Positions 10,281 through 18,245 of a DNA stretch of 64,000 nt are shown here, one piece after another. How positions within the stretch are numbered: the stretch's first letter is position 1; each line of letters begins with the position of its first letter. The notes under the pieces are model-generated. The model saw nothing but the letters and a program-made list of their open reading frames with translations. It was not told the origin of the DNA and ran no database searches. Source of the DNA: Prolixibacter bellariivorans ATCC BAA-1284 (GTDB lineage: Bacteria; Bacteroidota; Bacteroidia; Bacteroidales; Prolixibacteraceae); NCBI RefSeq assembly GCF_000621705.1, contig NZ_JHXO01000009.1:308051-372050 (forward strand), written 5' to 3'. A program made the position numbers and the translations under genes.

Positions 10281-10307
10281 AAAAGCCACCTACGCAAGGT
10301 GGCTTTT
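10281..10307. terminator. bidirectional terminator between convergent genes
   Basis: AAAAGCCACC (10281-10290) and GGTGGCTTTT (10298-10307) form a perfect 10-bp stem with a 7-nt loop. The A-tract on one side and T-tract on the other let it serve both the hybrid kinase (+) and the oxidoreductase (-), whose stops lie within about 20 bp on each side. Confidence 0.85.
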
Positions 10308-10326
10308 CTAAGGCGAGAATATTCTC

Positions 10327-11733
10327 TTACTCAATTCGTCTGGCCATCCTGAGGCCTTCGGTAGTGGTATAATATTTTGTGATCATATTCGGCACTTCCC
10401 ACGATGGCATTTTCCCCTTCACCAGATATTGCAGGTATTTTTCAGTTACCTGGGCAAAATGTGCTTCGTGCCCTACACGATACTGCTCCGGAATAACTAC
10501 TTTCCAGGCCCGGTCTCCCGTTTTTTCCAGCGACAAACCGGTTATCGGCATATCCTGAATAACTGCTTTTTCCAGGTTTCCGGTAAAGGTCCCCAAATCC
10601 ACCTCCGAATGTGCTTCCACATACAACGTTGGCAGGTAATTTTCCTCTTTCCCCTGCCGGATGACCAAGTCGCAAAGCTTCCCCCGCATAAACGAATAAT
10701 GCGTATCACCTCCTCCTTCAGGTGCCTCATAGTTCCATTCCACTTTCACCCGCGCGTTGACACCTTTCAGCTGATAGGTCATCTCTCCGTTGGCCATAAC
10801 TTCCAATTGATTTTCCACTATATACTTATCAAGGTAAGAAGGAAAGTCCGCTATGCCGGTCACTTTTTCGAATTCATCGGTAGTAACCTGAGTAGACCAA
10901 TGACTGGCCTTCAGAATTTGAACATCAGCCTTCTGCAATGCCTGATTAGGGAAACAAGTCCACTGTACCAAATCTACCAAATGCGTTCCCACGTCAACCA
11001 AGCCTTCGCCCTGCTGTTCCACATCAAAAAACCAGGCAGGCCGTTGTACCGGTTTCCCGGAAACGGTCTTATAAAAATGATGAACACTCTCTTCCACAAC
11101 GGCTGGCTCATCGGGGGTTCCTGTCTGAAGTTCCCCAAAAATATCGGGTAGGCGCGATAGTTCTTTTTGCAATCGTGTAGTTACCTCGTACCGCTCGGTC
11201 ATGATATCGTACAACAATACGCCTTTCTCTTCCGCTTTTTTGAAAGCCGACTCCAGTTCCGGGAACTTTTCCGGTGAGATAACCATCGGCTTGTCGGCCA
11301 GCACATTTAGTCCGGCACTAACCGACTGGCTGATGTATTCTGTTTTCGCCTGATTATTTCCCGAAAGAACAACTACATTGCCCGGTTTTTCAGCTAACAT
11401 TTTCTGTAGAAAGTCCGGCCCGGTGTACACAATCTCATTCCAGGTGGTTGGATTTTCCGGTCTGCTGTTATAGCCTTCCATCTGGGCGAGGTAAGCCTGA
11501 ACATCGCTCCCCTCCGGAGCAAACACATGTACATCGGGTGAAATTTGCTTGTACATCCTTTTTTGTACCAGGCCGGCGTGGAAATGCCCGGGATCGAGTA
11601 CCAGGAGCTTGACCTCACCGGCAGCTCCGGTAAAAGCACTCTCCTGTTTTTTCTCTTTTTGTCCGGCGCCACCACAGGCATACAACGCCACCAGAGCAGC
11701 TACTCCCATCCACTTAAAAACATTTTTTTTCAT
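10327..11733 (-). CDS. Gfo/Idh/MocA-family oxidoreductase, predicted lipoprotein
   Basis: 468 residues from the ATG at 11733. This start is chosen over an upstream in-frame one because it yields a lipoprotein signal (MKKNVFKWMGVAALVALYAC) with the lipobox Cys followed by GG. The Rossmann part includes LVLDPGHFHAGLV, and the second half includes DVGTHLVDLVQW and the HHFYKTV region. Members of this family use NAD(P) to oxidise or reduce sugars. The divergent glycine motif (DPGHFHAGLV) and the large C-terminal domain are typical of exported Bacteroidota members linked to polysaccharide use. The precise substrate is unknown. Confidence 0.85.
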   Translation of the reverse strand: MKKNVFKWMGVAALVALYACGGAGQKEKKQESAFTGAAGEVKLLVLDPGHFHAGLVQKRMYKQISPDVHVFAPEGSDVQAYLAQMEGYNSRPENPTTWNEIVYTGPDFLQKMLAEKPGNVVVLSGNNQAKTEYISQSVSAGLNVLADKPMVISPEKFPELESAFKKAEEKGVLLYDIMTERYEVTTRLQKELSRLPDIFGELQTGTPDEPAVVEESVHHFYKTVSGKPVQRPAWFFDVEQQGEGLVDVGTHLVDLVQWTCFPNQALQKADVQILKASHWSTQVTTDEFEKVTGIADFPSYLDKYIVENQLEVMANGEMTYQLKGVNARVKVEWNYEAPEGGGDTHYSFMRGKLCDLVIRQGKEENYLPTLYVEAHSEVDLGTFTGNLEKAVIQDMPITGLSLEKTGDRAWKVVIPEQYRVGHEAHFAQVTEKYLQYLVKGKMPSWEVPNMITKYYTTTEGLRMARRIE

Positions 11734-11916
11734 CGTATCAGATTTAGTTACAGTTCGGTTGTCAGTATTCAATGTTTTCGGATTTACGTCACCGAAAATA
11801 AGCTTCATAAAATTATCATAAAAAAGAAAAAGTTCCAATCTATACTGGCAGCATATTCCCTGACAATCTTTTGTTTATAATTTTTGTAACTTGAATAATC
11901 ATCTCAAATCCAAACT

Positions 11917-12603
11917 ATGTGTGACCGATATATTTTCGTACAAAAACCAAATACTATCCGGAAAAGGTTTCAGGTTTTCGCACCCGGGAATATACAATGG
12001 ACACCATCTTACAACATCGCTCCCGGGAAATATGCCCCAGTCATCACGTCTCAACAACCGGAAACTCTGCAACACTATCTTTGGGGTTCTATGCCTTTTC
12101 CCTCAAAAGATAAAATCGCATTCGTCAGTCACATTGACGTAAAAGATTTAAAACTACCTAGAATTCGGCACCTCATTCAGCAACAGCGCTGCCTCGTTCC
12201 AGCGGATGCCTATATCCAGGGAACCGATGGCCATGGTTTGAGCAAACCTTTCCTGGTTTATCTCCGCAACAAAGTCCGTCCTTTCGCTTTCGCAGGAATA
12301 TACGATACGTGGTTGAATCCTGAAAACGGGGAAGAAATCCCTTCTTTCTCCATTATTACAAGTGCCGCCAATGAGCTGATTAGAAAACTTCCCCACGAAA
12401 GGGCTCCGGTTATTCTACATCGGGAACAGGAAAGAGAGTGGCTCAACACATCGACACCACTTAATGAAATAGCTGCCATGCTTCAACCTTATCCGGCTGA
12501 ACGCATGAATGCCTATCCCATTGCTCCCACCATCAAGAATCCGCAGGCAGACGACCCCGGATTGATACACCCGGCCGGTCCAAAACTGATTACAACGGCT
12601 TGA
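11917..12603 (+). CDS. SRAP (YedK/HMCES-like) family protein with altered active site
   Basis: 228 residues. SRAP proteins form a covalent link between Cys2 and abasic sites in single-stranded DNA, shielding forks. The start MCDRYIF keeps the essential Cys2. The family pattern RCLVPAD (about residues 92-98) and [10 protein letters not shown] with His160 are present. Two conserved active-site positions differ: the Glu normally in the GFYEW segment is Gln101 here (AYIQGT), and the NAR(A)ET segment reads DVKDLK. Membership is clear, but activity as known for YedK is uncertain. Its end overlaps the end of the convergent DUF1080 gene by 14 bp. Confidence 0.8.
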   Translation: MCDRYIFVQKPNTIRKRFQVFAPGNIQWTPSYNIAPGKYAPVITSQQPETLQHYLWGSMPFPSKDKIAFVSHIDVKDLKLPRIRHLIQQQRCLVPADAYIQGTDGHGLSKPFLVYLRNKVRPFAFAGIYDTWLNPENGEEIPSFSIITSAANELIRKLPHERAPVILHREQEREWLNTSTPLNEIAAMLQPYPAERMNAYPIAPTIKNPQADDPGLIHPAGPKLITTA

Positions 12604-13972
12604 TCTTTATGTTCCGGAAATGAACCTCATTCCCGTGGTCCTGCAGCAGGATATGTCCATCTTTAAAGTTCCCGAAATTCTCGTATTTTTTGTATTTGCT
12701 GTAAGCTACCAGCGCATCCCACATTTGGTTATTCCGGACATATTCCACCTCTTTCACCCCATTCAGAAAATGCATCACCGTATCTCCGCGCACTTCGATT
12801 CGTGCCCGGTTCCAGGCACCAATCCCGTTGAAACGCTTCACCATCTGCGCCGGATCAAAATACTGGGCATTGGCCGGAATCAGGTCATAAAGCGAAGCCA
12901 GCGTGCGGTTGCCATCCACACCCAGTTTCGCGTCAGGATGCCTCTGGTCGTCCAGTAGCTGGTACTCACACCCAATGGATGAACCCGGGCCGTTATTCAA
13001 ACCGGTTTGCACAAAATACTTGATACCCGAATTGGCTCCTTCCGTGAGTTTGAAATCCACTTCCAGTACAAAGTTCTGGTACCGTTGGGTCGTAATAATA
13101 TCACCGCCATTGGCAGATTCCTTTCCATCCGACGCATTCACCGTCAATACCCCATTTGCAATAATCCAACCTTTATCGGGGAAATCCTCTGCCCGTGCCC
13201 TTCGCCAGCCATTGGTGGTTTTGCCATCCCACAGCAACTTCCAGCCATGTGCTTTTTCCCAGTCGGTAAGTTTGTTATTCAGATAGCTGACTTCTCGTAC
13301 ATCAGGCATCAGCTGGCGTTCATTTTCCAGGTTATCCGTCATGATGCGGATATTTCGCCACCGGATTTGCTTACCGGCATGCGTCTGATCATCACCAATG
13401 GAATGCACCTGCAAAGCAATGAAACCTTCGGGCGTCATGTCGTCCACCAGGTTAGCGCAGGGCACGCCGTTCAACCAGGTCCGGATGGTATTTCCAATCG
13501 CCTCTACCCGGTATTTGTTCCACCCACCTTTTTTGAAAGCCGTCTTTGCCTTCGGATTATACTCCATCGGATAGAGCCAGCCACGACGGGCTTCGTCGTA
13601 AATGCCGGCCGACCAGGCCCGCTCCGAATCATCACACTCTACCTGGTAGCCATGTACACGGCCATTCTGATAATCCGGTGTACTCAAACTGCGAATCTGA
13701 ACGCCCGAGTTCAGGCCTTCATCCATTTTCATTTCATATTCAAGAATAAAGTCGCCATAACTCTTTTGCGAAGCCAGAAACGAGTTGGGTGAGCCGGTGA
13801 TGGTCGTCCCGACAATTTTCCCGTCAACTACTTCAAAGGGAGCATTGCCGTTTATCTGTTTCCAACCGGATAGATCGTTACCATTGAAAAGATTCTGCCA
13901 TTGACCGCTTCCCGCAAAAGCGGTTGTAGCCATCAAACAAAAAAGCAGGGAGAAGAATATGCGTGTTTTCAT
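12590..13972 (-). CDS. secreted protein with two DUF1080 (3-keto-disaccharide hydrolase-like) domains
   Basis: 460 residues with a signal peptide (about 1-20, ending AFAG). Two concanavalin-like DUF1080 domains follow, at about 22-215 ([14 protein letters not shown] and [11 protein letters not shown]) and 240-458 ([15 protein letters not shown] and [14 protein letters not shown]). DUF1080 proteins of Bacteroidota include 3-keto-glycoside hydrolases and are often encoded with Gfo/Idh oxidoreductases. The Gfo/Idh lipoprotein 0.9 kb away on the same strand fits such a 3-keto sugar route, although the SRAP gene lies between them. Confidence 0.85.
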   Translation of the reverse strand: MKTRIFFSLLFCLMATTAFAGSGQWQNLFNGNDLSGWKQINGNAPFEVVDGKIVGTTITGSPNSFLASQKSYGDFILEYEMKMDEGLNSGVQIRSLSTPDYQNGRVHGYQVECDDSERAWSAGIYDEARRGWLYPMEYNPKAKTAFKKGGWNKYRVEAIGNTIRTWLNGVPCANLVDDMTPEGFIALQVHSIGDDQTHAGKQIRWRNIRIMTDNLENERQLMPDVREVSYLNNKLTDWEKAHGWKLLWDGKTTNGWRRARAEDFPDKGWIIANGVLTVNASDGKESANGGDIITTQRYQNFVLEVDFKLTEGANSGIKYFVQTGLNNGPGSSIGCEYQLLDDQRHPDAKLGVDGNRTLASLYDLIPANAQYFDPAQMVKRFNGIGAWNRARIEVRGDTVMHFLNGVKEVEYVRNNQMWDALVAYSKYKKYENFGNFKDGHILLQDHGNEVHFRNIKIKPL

Positions 13973-14560
13973 GTGTTTGGTTTGTTAGTTGATTGGTTAG
14001 TTACAGACGAAAATAACAGAAAATCATGGATTTCCGTTAGAACAAAAGGATTTTTTCACCTCCACATGAAGGGGCAAAAATGTACTTGTAATCACACATT
14101 TGCTGAAAACACGTATCAAACAGCGCAACGACATACTCGCGATGAGACACATTAGCAGAAAACAAATAATTACCAAACAAACATTTTAAAACTCTTGGCC
14201 TCATCGGAAAAATATTTTAACAAGAAACAGTGACAAAACACACAAAAAAAATTAAAAATTCATTAACATCAATAGGCTTTGATAGAAAGGCATAATAGAT
14301 TATTTAGTCTTTTTAAAAAGAAAAAATGTCTGAATTATGAAGCAAGAACAGCCAAATAGAAGCCTCCAACTTGACTATACGAAAAGCATACCTCATCAAA
14401 TGATGTCTCTCTGAAACAAAACAAGCGTAAACATCAGAAGAGGTTTACAAAATATTTAATCATCAAAAATGATGCAATTGTTTTTGGCACAGACTCTAAT
14501 ATTATGTTTATATCAAGTATTGTAAAAACTTAAAAATCACTCAATAATCGATTCGAAAAG
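13973..14560. other. AT-rich divergent spacer at the left edge of the capsule locus
   Basis: About 590 bp with no supported gene. It must carry the leftward DUF1080 promoter and the rightward promoter of the first capsule regulator. A weak + strand candidate is TTTG (14278-14281), 19 bp, then TATTTAGT (14301-14308), which matches only part of the TAnnTTTG box. If used, it would give a leader of about 250 nt. Confidence 0.4.
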
Positions 14561-15271
14561 ATGCACCACTTTAAACAAAATTTCATCAGCCAAAGGTTTG
14601 CTGATATAGTGAAAGCACTGAAAGCAGAGAAAAAAATAAACTCATATGCTCAACTCGCTAAAAATCTCAACTACAGGCCACAATCACTAAATGAAATACT
14701 AAAAGGAAGAAGGAATGTGAATATTGAAGTTCTGTACCAATTCTTCCAGAACTACACGGTCGATCCAAGACAATTATTTGATACTTTTCACTCTTCAGAA
14801 GAATTACAGGATAATAAGGAAGGGAACGCATCACATCTGCCGGCAAACCCGTTTCCCAGAATAAAATTCATAGAAAGTTCTCAAATATTAAATTGGATGC
14901 TGAACTACAATGACCCGTCATTCTACGAAAACCTTCACCACATTGAGATTCCAATTAAAAAAGATGAAGGTCAAGATTTTATAAGCATATGCTATGGGGG
15001 AAATATGATGCATCCTACCTTGGAGCACAACGATATACTGATCGCCAAAAAGAAGAATGTAAGTAGTGGCGAATTAACCAATGGCGAAATATATATTGTA
15101 TTAAGTTTGCACGGCCTTCACATATTAAGATTAGATGAATATTCGGACGACAATAAAATCATTCTACAGGGAGACAATCAAAGTAAAATTAAATTACAGA
15201 TTCACGAGTCCGAAATACACGCGATGTACCAAGTGACAGCGAAGATTACTCCAAAACTTGGCAATCAATAA
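14561..15271 (+). CDS. XRE-type regulator with S24/LexA-like C-terminal domain (copy 1)
   Basis: 236 residues. The N-terminal helix-turn-helix (about 10-70, AQLAKNLNYRPQSLNEILKG) should bind DNA. The C-terminal half (about 140-230) resembles the S24/LexA fold (YGGNMMHPTLEHNDIL, then GEIYIVLSLHGLHILRL), but the Ser nucleophile of the usual GDSMEPTL motif is Met here. Self-cleavage by the LexA mechanism is therefore not expected. It is a clear paralogue of the 16640 gene, sharing the QSLNEILKGRR segment. Position at the head of the capsule locus suggests a locus-specific regulator, which is an inference. Confidence 0.8.
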   Translation: MHHFKQNFISQRFADIVKALKAEKKINSYAQLAKNLNYRPQSLNEILKGRRNVNIEVLYQFFQNYTVDPRQLFDTFHSSEELQDNKEGNASHLPANPFPRIKFIESSQILNWMLNYNDPSFYENLHHIEIPIKKDEGQDFISICYGGNMMHPTLEHNDILIAKKKNVSSGELTNGEIYIVLSLHGLHILRLDEYSDDNKIILQGDNQSKIKLQIHESEIHAMYQVTAKITPKLGNQ

Positions 15272-16045
15272 GCATTCTCAAGTACAATAAGCAACACATG
15301 TACTACAGTCAGCCAATCACTCACTACCTCTAAAACACGATTGCCTCACAATTCAACTTCGAAAAAGTCTCTATTTCATCGTACTTTTCTTTACTGTACG
15401 ATGAAATAGAGCTTCAACAAACCTCGTCACCACTTAAGGAGTTAAAAAGTGCTTCTTTTAATCCAATCTTCTCAAGACATGTTTTGAAAAACCCGCCCCA
15501 ACGTAATTTAAGCAAAACAAAGCCTAAATAGCAAATCACCAGTGCAAACCGACGTATTCGAATATGCATAAACTAAGTTCATAAATTCTTTCGCATACAA
15601 TCTGATTACGAAAAGCAAGAATCATATGCTGAGAATCAAAAAAAGACAAACGCCTCCTAAGATAACCATTACGAGTATGAATCTATCCAAAAACGACATC
15701 ACATAACTATTTCGATCATACAAGCCCTAAATATACTATAACACATAACCCCATTATTTATAAAACACAAAACAAATATAAACTATCCATGCATCACAGA
15801 TTATACTATAAACAAATAGGATATAATTAACAATACTTTAACAAAAAGACATCAAGGAGCCATCATGCATCAACATTAAAACAAATCACACGCAAACACT
15901 CAATCAGCTTTAAACGAGTAACATACACATTATCAAACAAACAAAATCATCATCATCCCATTCACTTTTACATCCCCCTCTATGTAAAAATAACGTTATC
16001 CAAACAAAAACATTATAAAAAACAAACAAAATAAATAATCCGTAA
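15272..16045. other. AT-rich gap between the two regulators, upstream part
   Basis: About 770 bp with no supported reading frame on either strand. It holds two hairpins: a 16-bp perfect one at 15369-15411 and an 8-bp one, TTTTACAT/ATGTAAAA, at 15966-15989. The remainder is very AT-rich. The rest of the gap (16046-16639) is described as promoter, leader and repeats. Confidence 0.6.
15369..15411. terminator. perfect 16-bp inverted repeat, probable terminator
   Basis: CTCTATTTCATCGTAC (15369-15384) and its exact complement (15396-15411) flank an 11-nt loop. It lies 98 bp after the copy-1 regulator stop. On the + strand no T-run follows. On the - strand the stem is followed by a run of five T, so it would work better leftward. 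It could terminate the regulator transcript or be a mobile-element remnant. Confidence 0.5.
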
Positions 16046-16076
16046 TTTGTCTAACCAAAAACAATGCATATATTTG
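16046..16076 (+). promoter_or_regulatory. Bacteroidota-type promoter of the capsule locus
   Basis: TTTG (16046-16049), exactly 19 bp, then TATATTTG (16069-16076): a full match to the Bacteroidota -33/-7 consensus TTTG-N19-TAnnTTTG. Transcription would start near 16083 and give a leader of about 555 nt before the ATG at 16640. This is the only complete match I noticed in the window, and it sits where a main capsule promoter is expected. Confidence 0.7.
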
Positions 16077-16225
16077 CTCCATATCAATTCCTATTATCGA
16101 TTTATAACCGAAGAAAAAATGAGGAAAATTCAGCTTGTTTAATAAAAAAAGCATTATTAAATAACGACCTCATCCTTTTTCAAAAACAACTATAGGTACA
16201 ATCTTTTCAAACTCATCTCTGTCAT

Positions 16226-16245
16226 GGGACTGAAGTGGCGAAGCT
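16226..16245 (+). repeat. leader repeat, copy 1 of 3
   Basis: GGGACTGAAGTGGCGAAGCT. Identical to copy 3 and 16/20 to copy 2. It starts 142 bp before copy 2, inside the predicted untranslated leader of the second regulator. Confidence 0.85.
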
Positions 16246-16367
16246 GTATCAGATGCACTTAAAGAACTATTTATCTGAAAACTATGAAATAAAAGACACT
16301 CAAATAGATAGAGTTACACTGTATAACAGTTAGTTAAACGTATATTATTCGAAGTCATTCCCACAAA

Positions 16368-16387
16368 GGGATTGAAAAGGCGGAGCT
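16368..16387 (+). repeat. leader repeat, copy 2 of 3
   Basis: GGGATTGAAAAGGCGGAGCT, differing from the other copies at four positions (C/T, G/A, T/A, A/G). It starts 144 bp before copy 3. The near-equal spacing of the three copies is unlikely by chance. Confidence 0.8.
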
Positions 16388-16511
16388 TTGTCTATAATTA
16401 GCAGTAAAAACTCCGGAGAAAACATATTAGACGAATCATTATCCCTAGTAACAGCATCATATACCACTAGGCATCAAACACATATATTTTTATTGATGAC
16501 AGCCAAGTATT

Positions 16512-16531
16512 GGGACTGAAGTGGCGAAGCT
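16512..16531 (+). repeat. leader repeat, copy 3 of 3
   Basis: GGGACTGAAGTGGCGAAGCT, identical to copy 1 over 20 bp, and located 108 bp before the regulator ATG. No further copy was seen elsewhere in the window by eye. Confidence 0.85.
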
Positions 16532-16599
16532 ATGCGTTATAAAATTTGATAACAACATAAAATTGTCACTACAGATAACAAGGAAACCCTTTGTGTCGA

Positions 16600-16614
16600 A
16601 ACACTCGAAGTGTT
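16600..16614. promoter_or_regulatory. palindrome upstream of regulator copy 2, candidate operator
   Basis: AACACT-CGA-AGTGTT is a perfect 6-bp inverted repeat 25 bp before the ATG at 16640. A dimeric XRE protein could bind such a site (autoregulation), or it may form a small hairpin near the ribosome binding region. The role is an inference. Confidence 0.35.
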
Positions 16615-16639
16615 AATTCCAGCTAAATGTATTTACTCA

Positions 16640-17389
16640 ATGAACGGGAAAGAACAAAGCACAGTAAGTCAAAATTTTGCGAAATTCGTTGAGCATCTGA
16701 AAAACTCAGGACAAATTGTATCCTATGCGCGTTTTGCGAAGAGCATTAATTATAGTCCGCAATCACTGAATGAAATACTAAAAGGAAGACGGGATGTAAC
16801 CATCGAGGTATTACGACAATTTTTCTTGCATTACCAAGTAAATCCTATCGATGTATTCGACACCCAACAGCGGCTATTAGGCAATACACTAAGCCTTCCA
16901 GGAGAAAACCTAAAAAAAGATCTTGCGACGGCAAGACTCATCGAGAGTCGCTTGACACTGGAATGGATAAAGAATTACAACCAACAACAATTCTATGACC
17001 AACTCCCTCAATTCCAAATTCCGCTACTAACAAAAGAAAAGGAGAAACTCTATTGTTATCAGTACAACGAAGACACTATGGAGCCCACTTTAATGTTCAA
17101 TGACTGGTTAATTATTCAACACCAGGAAAATATCGAAAACCTCATTCCGCATAGACTTTATGTTATTCTTTGTTCCTACGGACTTTTAATTAGAAGATTA
17201 TCTGCTGTTACAAAGGATCATACTGCATTATTACTCGGAAACGACGATGGCAACATCATTAAACAGAAGGTGAAATTAAGTGATGTATTAACTGTTTTTG
17301 AAATCAAAGCAAAAATTAGCAAAACCATTTCATACCAAAAGCCCCATGGCTCACCTAAAACAATTAATTCTTCATTTTACAATGAATAA
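16640..17389 (+). CDS. XRE-type regulator with S24/LexA-like C-terminal domain (copy 2)
   Basis: 249 residues from the ATG at 16640; an in-frame GTG at 16610 would add ten residues but lies inside the palindrome. The N-terminal helix-turn-helix (about 10-70, ARFAKSINYSPQSLNEILKG) and the C-terminal S24-like part (NEDTMEPTLMFNDWLII) match copy 1. The usual nucleophile Ser is Thr here, so self-cleavage is doubtful. The gene follows the predicted long leader and is 22 bp from the Wza-like gene, so it is probably the first gene of the capsule transcript. It is likely a locus regulator derived by tandem duplication. Confidence 0.8.
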   Translation: MNGKEQSTVSQNFAKFVEHLKNSGQIVSYARFAKSINYSPQSLNEILKGRRDVTIEVLRQFFLHYQVNPIDVFDTQQRLLGNTLSLPGENLKKDLATARLIESRLTLEWIKNYNQQQFYDQLPQFQIPLLTKEKEKLYCYQYNEDTMEPTLMFNDWLIIQHQENIENLIPHRLYVILCSYGLLIRRLSAVTKDHTALLLGNDDGNIIKQKVKLSDVLTVFEIKAKISKTISYQKPHGSPKTINSSFYNE

Positions 17390-17411
17390 CCACAAAATTC
17401 GAAAAACAAAA

Positions 17412-18179
17412 ATGCAACGATTAAAGTTAATCTATACAGCACTCATCCTAAGTATTCTTTTCTTATCCTCCTGCACTACACCGCTAAAAGAAATAACGTA
17501 CTTACATAATCTGCAGGAGAGCGATTCCACTGTTATGATGCCCCCCACTAAGCAATACAAGATCAGTAAGAATGACAATCTTTATATCAGTTTTATCACA
17601 GAAAATCAACAAACTACCGACTTTCTAAATCTCAGCCAACCCGGTCAAAACATTACATCGGAGGCTTCACTAGAATTAGTCACATATGTCGTCGATTCTC
17701 AAGGAAACATACACCTCCCCTATCTTGGGGATATCCACGCCGAAGGAAAAACGATTGAAGAGTTAAGAACCCAGTTGCAAAACCGAATCAATCAGGTCAT
17801 TAATAACTCATCGGTTGTTGTCAAATTAGTGAATCGAACAATTACGGTGTTGGGAGATGTGGAGAGCCCGGGACAATACAATATGCTGAAAAATAGTATG
17901 ACGATTTTTCAAGCATTGGGCGAAGCCGGGGATTTGAATGATTTTGGAAATCGCAAGAAAATACGACTAATACGCAAAACTGACGGGAAACAAAATATCG
18001 TAACACTGGACTTAACCGACAGTCGCATCCTCACATCAGCATACTACCTTGTCCAACCCAACGATGTTATTTACGTACCACCCAAACATCGGGTATATGG
18101 AGCAAAAACACTGCCGTTCACCACCGTTTTCAGCACCATATCAACAGCGGTTCTATTGTATAATGCCATGAAAAAATAA
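17412..18179 (+). CDS. Wza-like outer-membrane polysaccharide export lipoprotein
   Basis: 256 residues from the ATG at 17412, chosen because it gives a compact lipoprotein signal ending LSSC (Cys21). An ATG at 17382 is also possible and would overlap the upstream gene by 8 bp. A poly-export domain (about 50-165: YKISKNDNLYISF and VDSQGNIHLPYLGDI) is followed by an SLBB-like domain (about 165-215: RTITVLGDVESPGQY). A hydrophobic C-terminal segment lies near 240. The protein forms the outer-membrane exit channel for the capsule together with the Wzc-like kinase encoded next. Confidence 0.92.
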   Translation: MQRLKLIYTALILSILFLSSCTTPLKEITYLHNLQESDSTVMMPPTKQYKISKNDNLYISFITENQQTTDFLNLSQPGQNITSEASLELVTYVVDSQGNIHLPYLGDIHAEGKTIEELRTQLQNRINQVINNSSVVVKLVNRTITVLGDVESPGQYNMLKNSMTIFQALGEAGDLNDFGNRKKIRLIRKTDGKQNIVTLDLTDSRILTSAYYLVQPNDVIYVPPKHRVYGAKTLPFTTVFSTISTAVLLYNAMKK

Positions 18180-18245
18180 AGTGGTAGCGATCTCTTATTT
18201 CCCAAACCAATATTAGAAAAAGTTAAATACCCCACCCGATACAAA

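Noticed and set aside
10429..11151. 240-codon + strand frame over the Gfo/Idh gene
   Set aside because: Antisense to a recognised family; its own sequence shows no motif.
13007..13792. 261-codon + strand frame over the DUF1080 gene
   Set aside because: Antisense to a well-supported gene, and no family features.
16226..16531. A true ops/RfaH-type element
   Set aside because: Only a short core resembles ops, and no RfaH/UpxY-like gene is in the window; kept as a hypothesis within the leader finding.
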